Below, one piece after another: positions 19,709-32,460 of a stretch of DNA of 64,000 bases. A model generated the notes under the pieces. It ran no database searches. It had not been told where the DNA came from and saw only the letters and a program-made list of their open reading frames with translations. The DNA comes from Pedobacter sp. PAMC26386. Lineage in GTDB: Bacteria; Bacteroidota; Bacteroidia; Sphingobacteriales; Sphingobacteriaceae. How positions within the stretch are numbered: the stretch's first letter is position 1; each line of letters opens with the position of its first letter. A program made the translations under genes and the position numbers. The stretch lies in contig CP060294.1 in assembly GCA_014302835.1 (NCBI GenBank), positions 1,674,001 to 1,738,000 on the forward strand, given 5' to 3'.

Positions 19709-20227
19709 CTATTTTAACTTGATTAGGTATAAAGTCGTATATTCTAGTTTTTCTGATTCTACCGGTTGATCATTGAATTTAAATGAGGTTACCTTATGAC
19801 CTGTTTCCTGACTCTTATCGCAGTCAAAAAATATACCACCTAATTTTTTTCCGTTTACAGCCAGTTCAAATTCGTTCACTGGATTCGGACCAAAAAGAAC
19901 ATGTATTCTCATATTACTATTTACAATGAGCCCATTGTATTTTTTATTCTGTTCCGGAGTATTTCCGGATAATGTCCATACATCAGTAGCCACCGGCTGC
20001 CGTTTTCCGTCTTTTTTATCTATGAAAGTAATAGAAACTATATCGTCTTTAGATTTTAATATTGGTTTGCCTTCATTATCCAATATAGCCAAGGTGACAA
20101 CTGGTATAAAATAAGGGTCTACAATCGTGATAGGCTCTTCAATGTCTTTCTTACAAGACGTAAATAAAGTTGCTGCCACAATGATTAACAAAATAGAGAA
20201 CAGCCAGTAATTTCTTTTCATCTTCAA
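19709..20227 (-). CDS. Hypothetical lipoprotein
   Basis: A 172-residue protein with a lipoprotein signal peptide ending in TLFTSCKKD (lipid-modified Cys about residue 26). The rest looks like a small beta-sandwich with no recognised domain. It is probably anchored to the outer or inner membrane. It is monocistronic and convergent with the methylase. Function unknown. Confidence 0.8.
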   Translation of the reverse strand: MKMKRNYWLFSILLIIVAATLFTSCKKDIEEPITIVDPYFIPVVTLAILDNEGKPILKSKDDIVSITFIDKKDGKRQPVATDVWTLSGNTPEQNKKYNGLIVNSNMRIHVLFGPNPVNEFELAVNGKKLGGIFFDCDKSQETGHKVTSFKFNDQPVESEKLEYTTLYLIKLK

Positions 20228-20353
20228 TTTATATTATTTAGTTAGCAAACAATATTCGGTAGTTTATTTTAATAATTACTTTACACTAAAACAACCAGCG
20301 CTACAACATATAGGCTAATATAAAAAATAAAATTAACCTTTTGTGTAAATTTT

Positions 20354-20392
20354 AACAAAAAAGCCGCCCATAATAAATATGGAGCGGCTTCA
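20354..20392 (-). terminator. Terminator of the gltB-gltD operon
   Basis: Read on the minus strand, AAGCCGCTCCAT pairs with ATGGGCGGCTT (one bulge) and is followed by six T. It lies about 40 bp after the gltD stop. Confidence 0.82.
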
Positions 20393-20427
20393 TTTTTGGT
20401 TAGCTATAAATTGTTTGATATTGTTAT

Positions 20428-21894
20428 TTATGCATATGGGATACCATCTTTAGTTGGTAGTTTACTGGATCCCATTAAGTATTCATCGACTTTTCTAGCC
20501 GCTTCTCTACCCTCAGATATCGCCCACACTACCAGAGACTGTCCTCTTCTCATATCACCAGCTGCAAAAATCTTAGCAATATTGGTCTGATATTTACCTT
20601 CTTCGGCTTTTACATTTCCTCTGTTATCCAGCTCAATGCCTAGTTTTTCTAGTAGGCCTTCTTTTTGTGGATATAAAAATCCCATAGCTAATAAAACCAG
20701 CTGACAAGGAAGCTCACGTGTAGTACCTTCAATCTCTTTGAAATTTACAGGACGCCCAGCTACATCAATTTCCCACTCTACATCCACAACTTTTAAAGCT
20801 TTCAACGCTCCGTTTTCATCAGCAATAAATTCCTTAGTATTTACACCCCATGCTCTGTTACACCCTTCTTCATGAGAACTAGTTACTTTTAGCAGCATTG
20901 GGTAAGTCGGCCATGGCATATTCCCGTTACGTTGCTGTGCAGGCATAGGCATGATCTCAAACTGAGTAACTGATTTTGCCCCCTGGCGATTCGAAGTACC
21001 AATACAGTCAGATCCAGTATCTCCGCCACCAATCACGATGACATCCCTTCCATTAGCCAGGATTGGCTCCTGATCTATACTGAAATTACGTACTCTTTTA
21101 TTCTGTTGTTTTAAGAAATCCATTGCATAATGCACTCCTTTAGCAGCCCTTCCAGTCACATCCAAATCACGTGGAACCGTAGACCCGCCTGCCAAAACAA
21201 TTGATTGATACTCTCTTAATAAGGTATTTAGCTCTACATTAACACCTACATTTGCGTTACACCTGAATTCAATTCCTTCTTTTTCCATCAAGGTAATCCT
21301 TCTGGTTAAAACATCTTTTTGAAGTTTAAAATCAGGAATACCATAATTCAGCAAACCACCAGGTGTATCATCACGTTCATAAACCACCACCTCATGTCCA
21401 GCTTTATTTAACTGAGCAGCAGCAGCTAGTCCAGCAGGGCCAGAACCAATTACCGCAACTTTTTTGCCACTGCGAATCAATGGTGGTTCAGCCTTAATAT
21501 ACCCCTTAGAGAAAGCAATCTCAATAATATGTTTTTCTATATCTTCAATAGAAACTGGAGATTTGTTAATCCCCAATACACAAGCAGACTCACATGGAGC
21601 AGGACAAATTCTTCCAGTAAATTCTGGAAAGTTATTAGTGCTTAGCAAAATATTCGCTGCTATCTCCCACTCTGCTTTATATACAGCTTCGTTGAATTCA
21701 GGAATAACATTTCCAAGCGGGCAACCCGACTGACAAAATGGTACACCACAATCCATACAACGTGCCGCTTCCTGTTTGACCTGATCCTGTTCAAATGCGA
21801 CAACAAATTCATTATAATGTTCTAAACGCTCTTTTGCATCTTGTTTTACAGGAGCAGTTCTTTCATACTCTAAAAATCCGGTTACTTTTCCCAT
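20428..21894 (-). CDS. gltD: Glutamate synthase, small (beta) subunit
   Basis: A 488-residue flavoprotein that takes electrons from NAD(P)H and passes them to GltB. The N-terminal Fe-S cysteine clusters are visible (CMDCGVPFCQSGCPLG and CPAPCESACVLG). These are followed by two Rossmann folds: GSGPAGLAAAAQL for FAD and GGGDTGSDCIGT for NADPH. Length is normal. It lies 2 bp after gltB in one operon. Confidence 0.97.
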   Translation of the reverse strand: MGKVTGFLEYERTAPVKQDAKERLEHYNEFVVAFEQDQVKQEAARCMDCGVPFCQSGCPLGNVIPEFNEAVYKAEWEIAANILLSTNNFPEFTGRICPAPCESACVLGINKSPVSIEDIEKHIIEIAFSKGYIKAEPPLIRSGKKVAVIGSGPAGLAAAAQLNKAGHEVVVYERDDTPGGLLNYGIPDFKLQKDVLTRRITLMEKEGIEFRCNANVGVNVELNTLLREYQSIVLAGGSTVPRDLDVTGRAAKGVHYAMDFLKQQNKRVRNFSIDQEPILANGRDVIVIGGGDTGSDCIGTSNRQGAKSVTQFEIMPMPAQQRNGNMPWPTYPMLLKVTSSHEEGCNRAWGVNTKEFIADENGALKALKVVDVEWEIDVAGRPVNFKEIEGTTRELPCQLVLLAMGFLYPQKEGLLEKLGIELDNRGNVKAEEGKYQTNIAKIFAAGDMRRGQSLVVWAISEGREAARKVDEYLMGSSKLPTKDGIPYA

Positions 21895-21896
21895 AA

Positions 21897-26408
<4,512 letters not shown>

Positions 26409-26648
26409 ATCTTAATGTATTCGAAACACTAAGATAATAAAATTGTGATTTATTTGCCATTTTAACATTTTTTTTGCGAAAAATAAATAACAGTATAATT
26501 ATACGTGATTTGCTTTACCATATTCATAAAATAAAAGTATTATTATTACAATTATGATAATGACGTTATTTAGATTAATTTTTCATTAGTGAGTAAAATG
26601 CAGACAGGAATCGCAAGATTTCAACTAAAAATTACTTTTTTCTTGTCT

Positions 26649-26692
26649 TTCTCCGCTTAAAAAAGAGGGAAAAACTGGCTTCTCCGCTTAAA
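26649..26692. repeat. 13-bp direct repeat TTCTCCGCTTAAA, two copies
   Basis: TTCTCCGCTTAAA occurs exactly at 26649-26661 and 26680-26692. The start-to-start spacing is 31 bp, about three helical turns. It lies in the 437-bp gene-free stretch between gltB and the SRP RNA; the rest of that stretch is AT-rich with nothing else recognised. The phase suggests two binding sites for one regulator, but this is inference. Confidence 0.5.
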
Positions 26693-26812
26693 TTCGAAGG
26701 TTATTTCACTAAATATAGAGTTAAATTAAATTTTTATTCAAATACAATCCGTTAAATCTCAATCTATTATCAAATTTTCAAGAAAAAACAGCAATTATTT
26801 CTTGATTTCGTT

Positions 26813-26842
26813 TTTGTAGACTGAACTCTTTTGCTACATTTG
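26813..26842 (+). promoter_or_regulatory. Promoter of the SRP RNA gene
   Basis: TTTG (26813-26816), an 18-bp spacer, and TACATTTG (26835-26842) match the Bacteroidota -33/-7 consensus closely. The RNA begins 4 nt later. This is the best promoter in the window and fixes the distance from -7 box to transcription start. Confidence 0.85.
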
Positions 26843-26845
26843 CAG

Positions 26846-26944
26846 TGGGCAAGTCCTTTACGATCAGCTCCCTTTGAACTCCCCCAGGGCGGGAACGAAG
26901 CAAGGGTAGAAGGTTGTAGCGGTGCGATAAAGGTTGCTTGCCCA
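26846..26944 (+). ncRNA. ffs: Signal recognition particle RNA (small bacterial type)
   Basis: About 99 nt. Terminal arms TGGGCAAG and CTTGCCCA pair, and the conserved SRP domain IV apical region is visible as CCCCCAGGGCGGGAACGAAG followed by CAAGGGTA. It is followed by a T-rich run (26945 onward) that ends the transcript. The RNA forms the signal recognition particle with Ffh and targets membrane proteins to the translocon. A consensus promoter lies directly upstream. The exact ends are inferred from the closing stem. Confidence 0.92.
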
Positions 26945-27046
26945 TTTTTTATTTTTACAGATTGACTATGCTTTCATTGCACAATCTTCCGTCCAAAGCA
27001 TACGCTAAATTTATCCATAGTTTATTTTTCCTTAAATCATATAATC

Positions 27047-27712
27047 ATGAAATTTTTCATTGACACAGCTAATCTTGAGCAAATCAAAGAAGCACAAGAT
27101 CTTGGTGTATTAGATGGTGTAACGACCAATCCGAGCCTTATGGCTAAAGAAGGTATTTCAGGCGACCAAAAAGTAATCGATCATTACAAAGCAATTTGTG
27201 CGATCGTTGACGGTGATGTGAGTGCTGAAGTTATCTCTACTGATTTTGAGAATATTATTAAAGAAGGTGAAGCCTTAGCTAAACTTGATCCTAAGATCGT
27301 AGTTAAAGTTCCAATGATTAAAGACGGTGTTAAAGCCATCAAATATTTCTCGTCAAAAGGGATCAGAACGAACTGTACACTTATTTTCTCGGCTGGACAA
27401 GCATTATTAGCTGCCAAAGCAGGTGCAACTTACGTATCTCCTTTTCTTGGCCGTTTAGACGATATAGGTACTGATGGCTTGCAATTAATCGAAGATATTC
27501 GTTTAATTTTTGACAACTACGGTTATGAAACTGAAATTCTTGCGGCTTCTATCCGCGGACCATTACACATTATCAATTGTGCTAAATTAGGTGCTGATGT
27601 AATGACCGGCCCATTATCTGCTATTTTAGGTTTATTAAAACACCCATTAACTGATAACGGATTAGCTACATTCCTTGCTGATCATAAAAAAGCAGCTGAA
27701 GCTCAGGCTTAA
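27047..27712 (+). CDS. Transaldolase / fructose-6-phosphate aldolase family
   Basis: A 221-residue protein of the short TalC/FSA class (E. coli FsaA is 220 residues). The Schiff-base lysine is Lys87 in VVKVPM. The [19 protein letters not shown] and [11 protein letters not shown] segments are typical. Bacteroidota proteins of this class usually act as transaldolase, moving dihydroxyacetone units in the pentose phosphate pathway; sequence alone does not exclude aldolase activity. It is monocistronic with a strong shared terminator. Confidence 0.94.
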   Translation: MKFFIDTANLEQIKEAQDLGVLDGVTTNPSLMAKEGISGDQKVIDHYKAICAIVDGDVSAEVISTDFENIIKEGEALAKLDPKIVVKVPMIKDGVKAIKYFSSKGIRTNCTLIFSAGQALLAAKAGATYVSPFLGRLDDIGTDGLQLIEDIRLIFDNYGYETEILAASIRGPLHIINCAKLGADVMTGPLSAILGLLKHPLTDNGLATFLADHKKAAEAQA

Positions 27713-27736
27713 GTTTAGCTTACTATATTAAGGTTA

Positions 27737-27784
27737 GAAAATAAAAAGTCCATTTCAACTAGTTGAAATGGACTTTTTATTTTC
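27737..27784. terminator. 48-bp perfect palindrome, two-way terminator
   Basis: Two 24-bp arms (27737-27760 and 27761-27784) are exact reverse complements with no spacer. It lies between the convergent transaldolase and phosphatase genes, with T-rich ends on both strands. Confidence 0.9.
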
Positions 27785-28281
27785 TATTTTCCTTCCAGAA
27801 CAGCTTTTACCTTATCATAATTTATTTGCTCGTCTGCCGTGATTAAAATACCCTTCACTCCTGCTCCGTTAGCAGCTTCTACATCTCTTGGCTTGTCTCC
27901 TATCATTACTGATAATGCCGGATCAATATTGTATTCAGCAATGGCTTCAAGCAACATTCCTGATTTTGGCTTACGGCATTCACATTCGCCACCTACACTT
28001 GGATGATGCGGACAATAATAGGCGTGAATAATCTCTGCACCCTGTTCTTCAAATTTATTGAAAAGTATTTCGTGCATATCGGCGAGCGTATCTTCTGTAT
28101 AGCGCTGTAAAGCAATACCTCCCTGATTGGTTATGATAACCAATAAATATCCTTCATCAAAAAATCTTTTTAAAGGAGGAATTTGATATTCCAAAACTTG
28201 AAAATCTTCTACTCTGCAGATGTAATCATTCATCTCATGATTAAGGACCCCATCACGGTCTAAAAAAATTGCTTTATTCAT
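27784..28281 (-). CDS. HAD-IIIA phosphatase, GmhB-like (heptose bisphosphate phosphatase)
   Basis: About 165 residues from the ATG at 28281; a longer frame from a TTG at 28308 is unlikely because the family begins at MNKAIFLDRDG. The HAD motif DRDGVLN and the later IGDKPRDVEAA are present. The zinc-loop cysteines are in CPHHPSVGGECECRKPKSG, which marks GmhB-type enzymes. It probably removes the C7 phosphate of glycero-manno-heptose 1,7-bisphosphate for LPS-core or glycan precursors, or a related sugar phosphate. It stands alone. Confidence 0.9.
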   Translation of the reverse strand: MNKAIFLDRDGVLNHEMNDYICRVEDFQVLEYQIPPLKRFFDEGYLLVIITNQGGIALQRYTEDTLADMHEILFNKFEEQGAEIIHAYYCPHHPSVGGECECRKPKSGMLLEAIAEYNIDPALSVMIGDKPRDVEAANGAGVKGILITADEQINYDKVKAVLEGK

Positions 28282-28378
28282 TATTTTTGATTTGCTGTCA
28301 AAGATCAAAATATAAACGAAAAAAGCCTTATAATTTTAGAACCCAGTTTAAAATTTATCAGATAAAACTAAACAGGCT

Positions 28379-28513
28379 CTAAAGCGTGTTTACAACGGGG
28401 ATTTCACCATATTTTTTCAGGTAACGGAAGCCAGTTCTTGCTGAATCACAAAGATCATCCACTTTACTGTCTGGGTTTTCAGGTACTAATTTTTCTCTAT
28501 TAAATATATCCAT
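28379..28513 (-). CDS. 44-residue small protein, probably leaderless
   Basis: A short frame coding MDIFNREKLVPENPDSKVDD... and ending in IPVVNTL. It is hydrophilic, mixed-charge, with one Cys, and has no signal peptide or membrane helix. I recognise no family. The case for a real gene is its promoter: TTTG and TACATTTG spaced by 20 bp lie immediately upstream, placing transcription start on the ATG. It stands between the phosphatase and the MATE transporter. Function unknown. Confidence 0.55.
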   Translation of the reverse strand: MDIFNREKLVPENPDSKVDDLCDSARTGFRYLKKYGEIPVVNTL

Positions 28514-28516
28514 ACT

Positions 28517-28548
28517 CAAATGTAATTAACGAAAAATGAGAAAACAAA
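28517..28548 (-). promoter_or_regulatory. Consensus promoter for the 44-residue protein
   Basis: On the minus strand TTTG (28548-28545), 20 bp, then TACATTTG (28524-28517). The -7 box is identical to that of the SRP RNA gene. Start would be at about 28513, the A of the ATG. Confidence 0.65.
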
Positions 28549-28705
28549 TTGAATTTACATTACTTTTGTTAATCTTGAAGTTAATAAATATAAACAATAC
28601 ATAAGAAAGAGTCAATATTCATTGAAATATCTTTTATTTAGCAATGAGTATATCGTTGTAAATAAATCATTAATTATTTTGATATACGATTAAACCTTTC
28701 GAAAT

Positions 28706-28828
28706 TTCTACAGTCATAAGTGTAGAATTGAGATTTTTTTGTGAAAATTACAGATCTCTTCCAAGAAGAATTAGAATGCAACAACACACCCAATAGTAAA
28801 GACCCGGCAATATATCGCCGGGTTTTTC
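28706..28828 (+). promoter_or_regulatory. Leader with two hairpins ahead of the MATE gene
   Basis: The 420-bp stretch 28514-28933 has no large gene. It holds a 7-bp hairpin (TTCTACA/TGTAGAA, 28706-28727) followed shortly by seven T. It also holds a second hairpin, ACCCGGC/GCCGGGT (28802-28823), followed by five T, which is a good terminator. No upstream plus-strand gene needs a terminator here, so an attenuator or a small RNA is possible. The rest of the stretch is AT-rich. Confidence 0.5.
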
Positions 28829-28933
28829 ATTTCTCCCCCATTCCTGTTCGGAGTGCATTTTTGCAGGTTCAGTCAGTTCGGCCAATTTCAAGTAAAACGA
28901 TTGAAGATCTTTGCCCGAACAAACAAATTCCAA

Positions 28934-30250
28934 ATGGAAACCCAGAAAACAATAAAACTGGCCATACCACTTATTATTGGAGAACTTTCTCAAATTGTAT
29001 TGCATATTATAGATATGGCCATGGTTGGCAGGCTTAGTTATAAGCATCTAGCGGCGGCATCTTTAGTGATGAACGTAATTAACATCCCATTTATCATTGG
29101 TATTGGCATAGCTATGTCTATTGCTCAAACGGTATCCATGGCCAATGGTGCCCATGATACTGCGAAAATATCTCATTACCTTTTCAATGGTATTGTGCTT
29201 TGCCTATTAACAAGCCTGGTCATTTGCATCGGATTGGAACTTAGCAGCGGTGTACTTTTACATTTAGGTCAGGATCAAGAAGTAGTCGCGCTAGCGGTCC
29301 CTTTTATGCGGGTAATGGCCTATTCAACTATACCGATGTTATTATTTATCGGTCTTCAGCAATTTACTGATGGCTTAGAGAAGACCCGTACAGCAATGAT
29401 TATCTCTCTGATGGCTTTGCCTTTAAATGTATTTTTCAATTGGTTGCTTATTTTGGGTAATCTGGGTTTTCCGCGTCTGGAATTAATGGGCGCTGCATGG
29501 GGTACTTTTATAACGCGTATCATTGTTTTTGCTGCAATGGCTGTGGTGATTTGTGCAAGTCCATTTTACAAACGCTATATAACTGTCAGAAAAAAGCAAT
29601 GGGTAGTGAAATGGGAAACAATTAAAGAAATGCTAACCTTGGGTATCCCCTGTGGTTTGCAGATCGGTATGGAATTTGGCGCTTTTGCCGTTTCTGCAAT
29701 TTTGATTGGAACTATGGGCGCAATGGAGCTTGCAGCACATCAAATTGCGATTAGTTGTGTTTCTTTTACTTTTATCTTCTTTACTGGGCTGGCTGAAGCT
29801 GGATCAATCAGAATCAGCAATGCATATGGAGCTCTAAACTTGAAAAAGGGATATGCGATTGGAAAAGGAACTTTACTAACCGCAGTAGTATTCGGGACAT
29901 GCTGTGCGATCGTCCTTTTGTGCATCAGACAATTCATTCCGATATTATTCACAGAAAACAGGCAGGTATTGTCGTTAGCTGTCATTTTAGTTTTATATGC
30001 AGCTATTTTTCAAATACCTGACGCCATACAAACGATAACCGCAGGCTTGCTCCGAGGAATAAAGGATGTAAATATCCCAACAGGTTTAATCGCTATAGCG
30101 TATTGGGTAATTGGTTTACCGGTTGGCTATTACCTGGCTTTTAAATTAGGGCTGGGACCTATTGGAGTCTGGGTTGGATTTTTAATCGGTTTGACGATCT
30201 CTTCAATATTGCTGGTCTTCAGATTAAAAAAGAAATTAGTAACTGGGTAA
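28934..30250 (+). CDS. MATE family efflux transporter
   Basis: About 438 residues from the ATG at 28934; the frame extends upstream to a GTG at 28853, but family alignment begins at ETQKTIKLAIPLIIGEL. About twelve membrane helices in two halves are seen, with the MATE feature DMAMVGRLSYKHLAAASLV near the start. It exports cationic drugs or dyes, or metabolites, using a sodium or proton gradient. A terminator-like hairpin lies about 105 bp upstream and may control it. Confidence 0.93.
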   Translation: METQKTIKLAIPLIIGELSQIVLHIIDMAMVGRLSYKHLAAASLVMNVINIPFIIGIGIAMSIAQTVSMANGAHDTAKISHYLFNGIVLCLLTSLVICIGLELSSGVLLHLGQDQEVVALAVPFMRVMAYSTIPMLLFIGLQQFTDGLEKTRTAMIISLMALPLNVFFNWLLILGNLGFPRLELMGAAWGTFITRIIVFAAMAVVICASPFYKRYITVRKKQWVVKWETIKEMLTLGIPCGLQIGMEFGAFAVSAILIGTMGAMELAAHQIAISCVSFTFIFFTGLAEAGSIRISNAYGALNLKKGYAIGKGTLLTAVVFGTCCAIVLLCIRQFIPILFTENRQVLSLAVILVLYAAIFQIPDAIQTITAGLLRGIKDVNIPTGLIAIAYWVIGLPVGYYLAFKLGLGPIGVWVGFLIGLTISSILLVFRLKKKLVTG

Positions 30251-30336
30251 ATAGCTGCTTGTCACCTGTAAATCAGCATATGAAAGATTATATTGAGTTA
30301 ACAAATCGTAACTAATATTATGGATATATTAGAGTT

Positions 30337-30717
30337 ATGAAACAGCTAAGTATTAAACATATTACGAATCTACATAGCGATTCCTTAAGAGGCCTGGATT
30401 TTTACACTCAGGAACTTGCTATTTTACAAGAACGTCTGGAAGAAATCCTTGCTGATAATACCAGTAAAGAAGTTGCAGAGCAAGTTGAACATTTTCAGGA
30501 CGAATTTATCATTCATAAAAATGCGATTGATGAGTTGAAGAGCAGTATTCATGAGAATAATAGCAATATCAAGGATCAGATCAGTGAATTTGAAGGTTCT
30601 GTAGAGAAAATCACCATATCTGACAATCACAATTTACACGAAGACTATCTTACTGAAGAAAGACTTTTCAATGAATTGAGACATGAATTTTATCGCTTCG
30701 CCTCTAAATGGATGTAA
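30337..30717 (+). CDS. Hypothetical protein, helical
   Basis: A 126-residue protein rich in Glu, Lys, Asn and Leu with heptad-like spacing over most of its length (LAILQERLEEILADN, QVEHFQDEFIIHKNAIDEL). It is probably a cytoplasmic coiled coil. No signal peptide or known domain was seen. It has its own terminator. Function unknown. Confidence 0.8.
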   Translation: MKQLSIKHITNLHSDSLRGLDFYTQELAILQERLEEILADNTSKEVAEQVEHFQDEFIIHKNAIDELKSSIHENNSNIKDQISEFEGSVEKITISDNHNLHEDYLTEERLFNELRHEFYRFASKWM

Positions 30718-30721
30718 GTTT

Positions 30722-30757
30722 TAAGGAGTAAGTAATATATTACTTACTCCTTTTTTA
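30722..30757 (+). terminator. Terminator of the coiled-coil protein gene
   Basis: A 30-bp perfect palindrome (30723-30752; arm AAGGAGTAAGTAATA) followed by further T. Confidence 0.88.
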
Positions 30758-30864
30758 GATTTACTTCTTGCTTATTTACGATAAAATGTTACTTTTACCG
30801 CACCACAAACGACATTCCAGCGTAAACAAATAAATATTTTTGACAAAGATCCGAATATCAAGCA

Positions 30865-31731
30865 ATGACAAGACGATTTATTAACCAGGATAATGCTTCA
30901 AATAAATTTTGGAATATAACCATAAAAGGTAAAACGCAGACCATAACCTTTGGCAAGGTTGGAACAAAAGGCCGCGAACTAATTAAAGAGTTTGAGACCG
31001 AAAAAGAATGTGCTGCCGAAACAGTAAAACTAATCGGTCAGAAAACTAGATCTGGCTATTTTGAGCTACAGGAAGACGGTATCATTCCGGACAAAACAGA
31101 ACTTTCAGAAGATGAAGCTGGAGAGCTGTTTTTTTGGGAGTCCATTAAGAAATCGAACAAATATAGAAATGCCAACTGGGAAGAGTATGATGCTGATGAA
31201 CATATTGAGAATTTAACAGAATTACTCTCTAAAAGCGGAAAACAGAGACTTATCCAGTTTGAAAAAAAAATGCAGGAAAAACTTAATGAGCTCTATACTG
31301 CGGAAGTCGCCGAATTATCTATTATACTGGAGGGTGAGTTCAAAAACGAAAATGGCATTATTTCTTTCGATAATTATCTGTCCGATGACGGATTCATTTA
31401 TTTCAGATGCTGGTTATTACTAAAAGGAAAAGAGTTTTTTGAAGGATTAAAAACAGATATTAATACAGTTCTGACTACAGATATTGATTTTACTATTGGA
31501 GATTGCTGGGCTGAAGGATTACTTTATGCCGCAGACGAGGCTTACTCAGTCAATCATGAAAATGAAGACGAATCTGAAATCCGCGACGCTGTAGCTGATT
31601 TGTTTCCAAATGTAGTTCATTATGATAGTGTTGAAAGAGAAATGAACAGGGATACAAAACCTGGAGCATTATTACAAGAGGTTTATCCCAAATTGGTAGA
31701 AGATATTATTTCTATCCGTTCAAAAGCATAG
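30865..31731 (+). CDS. WGR and DUF4240 domain protein
   Basis: A 288-residue protein. Residues about 5-70 form a WGR domain (NKFWNITIKGKTQTITFGKVGTKGRE), known from PARPs and bacterial proteins as a nucleic-acid-binding fold. Residues about 90-215 match DUF4240 (FFWESIKKSNKY, DDGFIYFRCWLLLKGKEFF). The pairing is common in bacterial proteins of unknown role. A TATTTTTG box lies at 30835-30842. It is monocistronic; the two-component genes follow after 54 bp. Confidence 0.88.
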   Translation: MTRRFINQDNASNKFWNITIKGKTQTITFGKVGTKGRELIKEFETEKECAAETVKLIGQKTRSGYFELQEDGIIPDKTELSEDEAGELFFWESIKKSNKYRNANWEEYDADEHIENLTELLSKSGKQRLIQFEKKMQEKLNELYTAEVAELSIILEGEFKNENGIISFDNYLSDDGFIYFRCWLLLKGKEFFEGLKTDINTVLTTDIDFTIGDCWAEGLLYAADEAYSVNHENEDESEIRDAVADLFPNVVHYDSVEREMNRDTKPGALLQEVYPKLVEDIISIRSKA

Positions 31732-31773
31732 CATTTTATAATTTTCTCCAGAAAGAATCCAAAATTGCAGTAG

Positions 31774-31781
31774 TATATTCG
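31774..31781 (+). promoter_or_regulatory. -7-like box (TATATTCG) just before the response-regulator ATG
   Basis: TATATTCG differs by one base from TAnnTTTG and ends exactly 4 nt before the ATG at 31786. The spacing equals that of the SRP RNA start, so this mRNA may also be leaderless. Confidence 0.4.
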
Positions 31782-31785
31782 TCAC

Positions 31786-32460
31786 ATGAAGATACTGATC
31801 ATAGAAGATGAAACAGAACTTGCAAACAGCATAACCACCTATCTTTCCGGAGAAAATTACGTTTGTGAACTTGCACAGGATTTCGGCCAGGCTATAGATA
31901 AAATCAATCTGTATCAATATGATTGTATCTTACTGGATCTGATGTTGCCAGGGGGCGATGGAATGCAAATACTCGAAGAACTAAAGTCACAAAACAAGCA
32001 GGACGGAGTCATTATTATTTCGGCTAAAAACTCACTGGATGATAAAATCAAGGGGCTGCAAATTGGTGCAGATGATTATCTGGCTAAACCTTTTCATCTA
32101 TCAGAACTGTCAGCAAGAGTATTTTCTGTCATCCGCAGAAAACAATTTACTAATTCAAATATTGTTCAGCAAAATGAAATAGAGATCAATATTTTAGCCA
32201 AAACAGTTCTGGTAAACGACATTCCTGTTATCCTGACTAAAAGAGAATATGCCCTGCTCCTTTACTTCATCGGCAACCAAAACCGTGTTATTTCAAAAAA
32301 TGCATTGGCAGAGCATCTTTCTGGTGATATCGCCGATATGCTAGATAATCATGATTTCGTCTATTCACATATCAAAAACCTGAAAAAGAAATTGGTTGAT
32401 GCAGGTTGCACGAACTATCTTAAATCAGTTTATGGTACGGGCTACAAATGGGAAATATGA
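31786..32460 (+). CDS. OmpR/PhoB family response regulator
   Basis: A 224-residue two-domain regulator. The receiver domain covers residues 1-115 with acidic pocket EDE at 7-9 and phospho-acceptor Asp51 in ILLDLMLPGGDG; Lys of LAKPFH is conserved. The winged-helix DNA-binding domain covers about 130-224 (LTKREYALLLYFI, YLKSVYGTGYKW). It is phosphorylated by the kinase encoded next, whose start overlaps its end. Targets may include the outer-membrane receptor gene that follows. Confidence 0.95.
   Translation: MKILIIEDETELANSITTYLSGENYVCELAQDFGQAIDKINLYQYDCILLDLMLPGGDGMQILEELKSQNKQDGVIIISAKNSLDDKIKGLQIGADDYLAKPFHLSELSARVFSVIRRKQFTNSNIVQQNEIEINILAKTVLVNDIPVILTKREYALLLYFIGNQNRVISKNALAEHLSGDIADMLDNHDFVYSHIKNLKKKLVDAGCTNYLKSVYGTGYKWEI

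Noticed and set aside
27737..27784. Transposon terminal repeat or attachment site
   Set aside because: The perfect palindrome lies exactly between convergent stop codons with T-rich ends, as expected of a two-way terminator; no transposase is near.
28741..29047. Overlapping frames on both strands around the terminator before the MATE gene
   Set aside because: They run through the hairpin and into the MATE coding region in other frames and have no protein-like composition.
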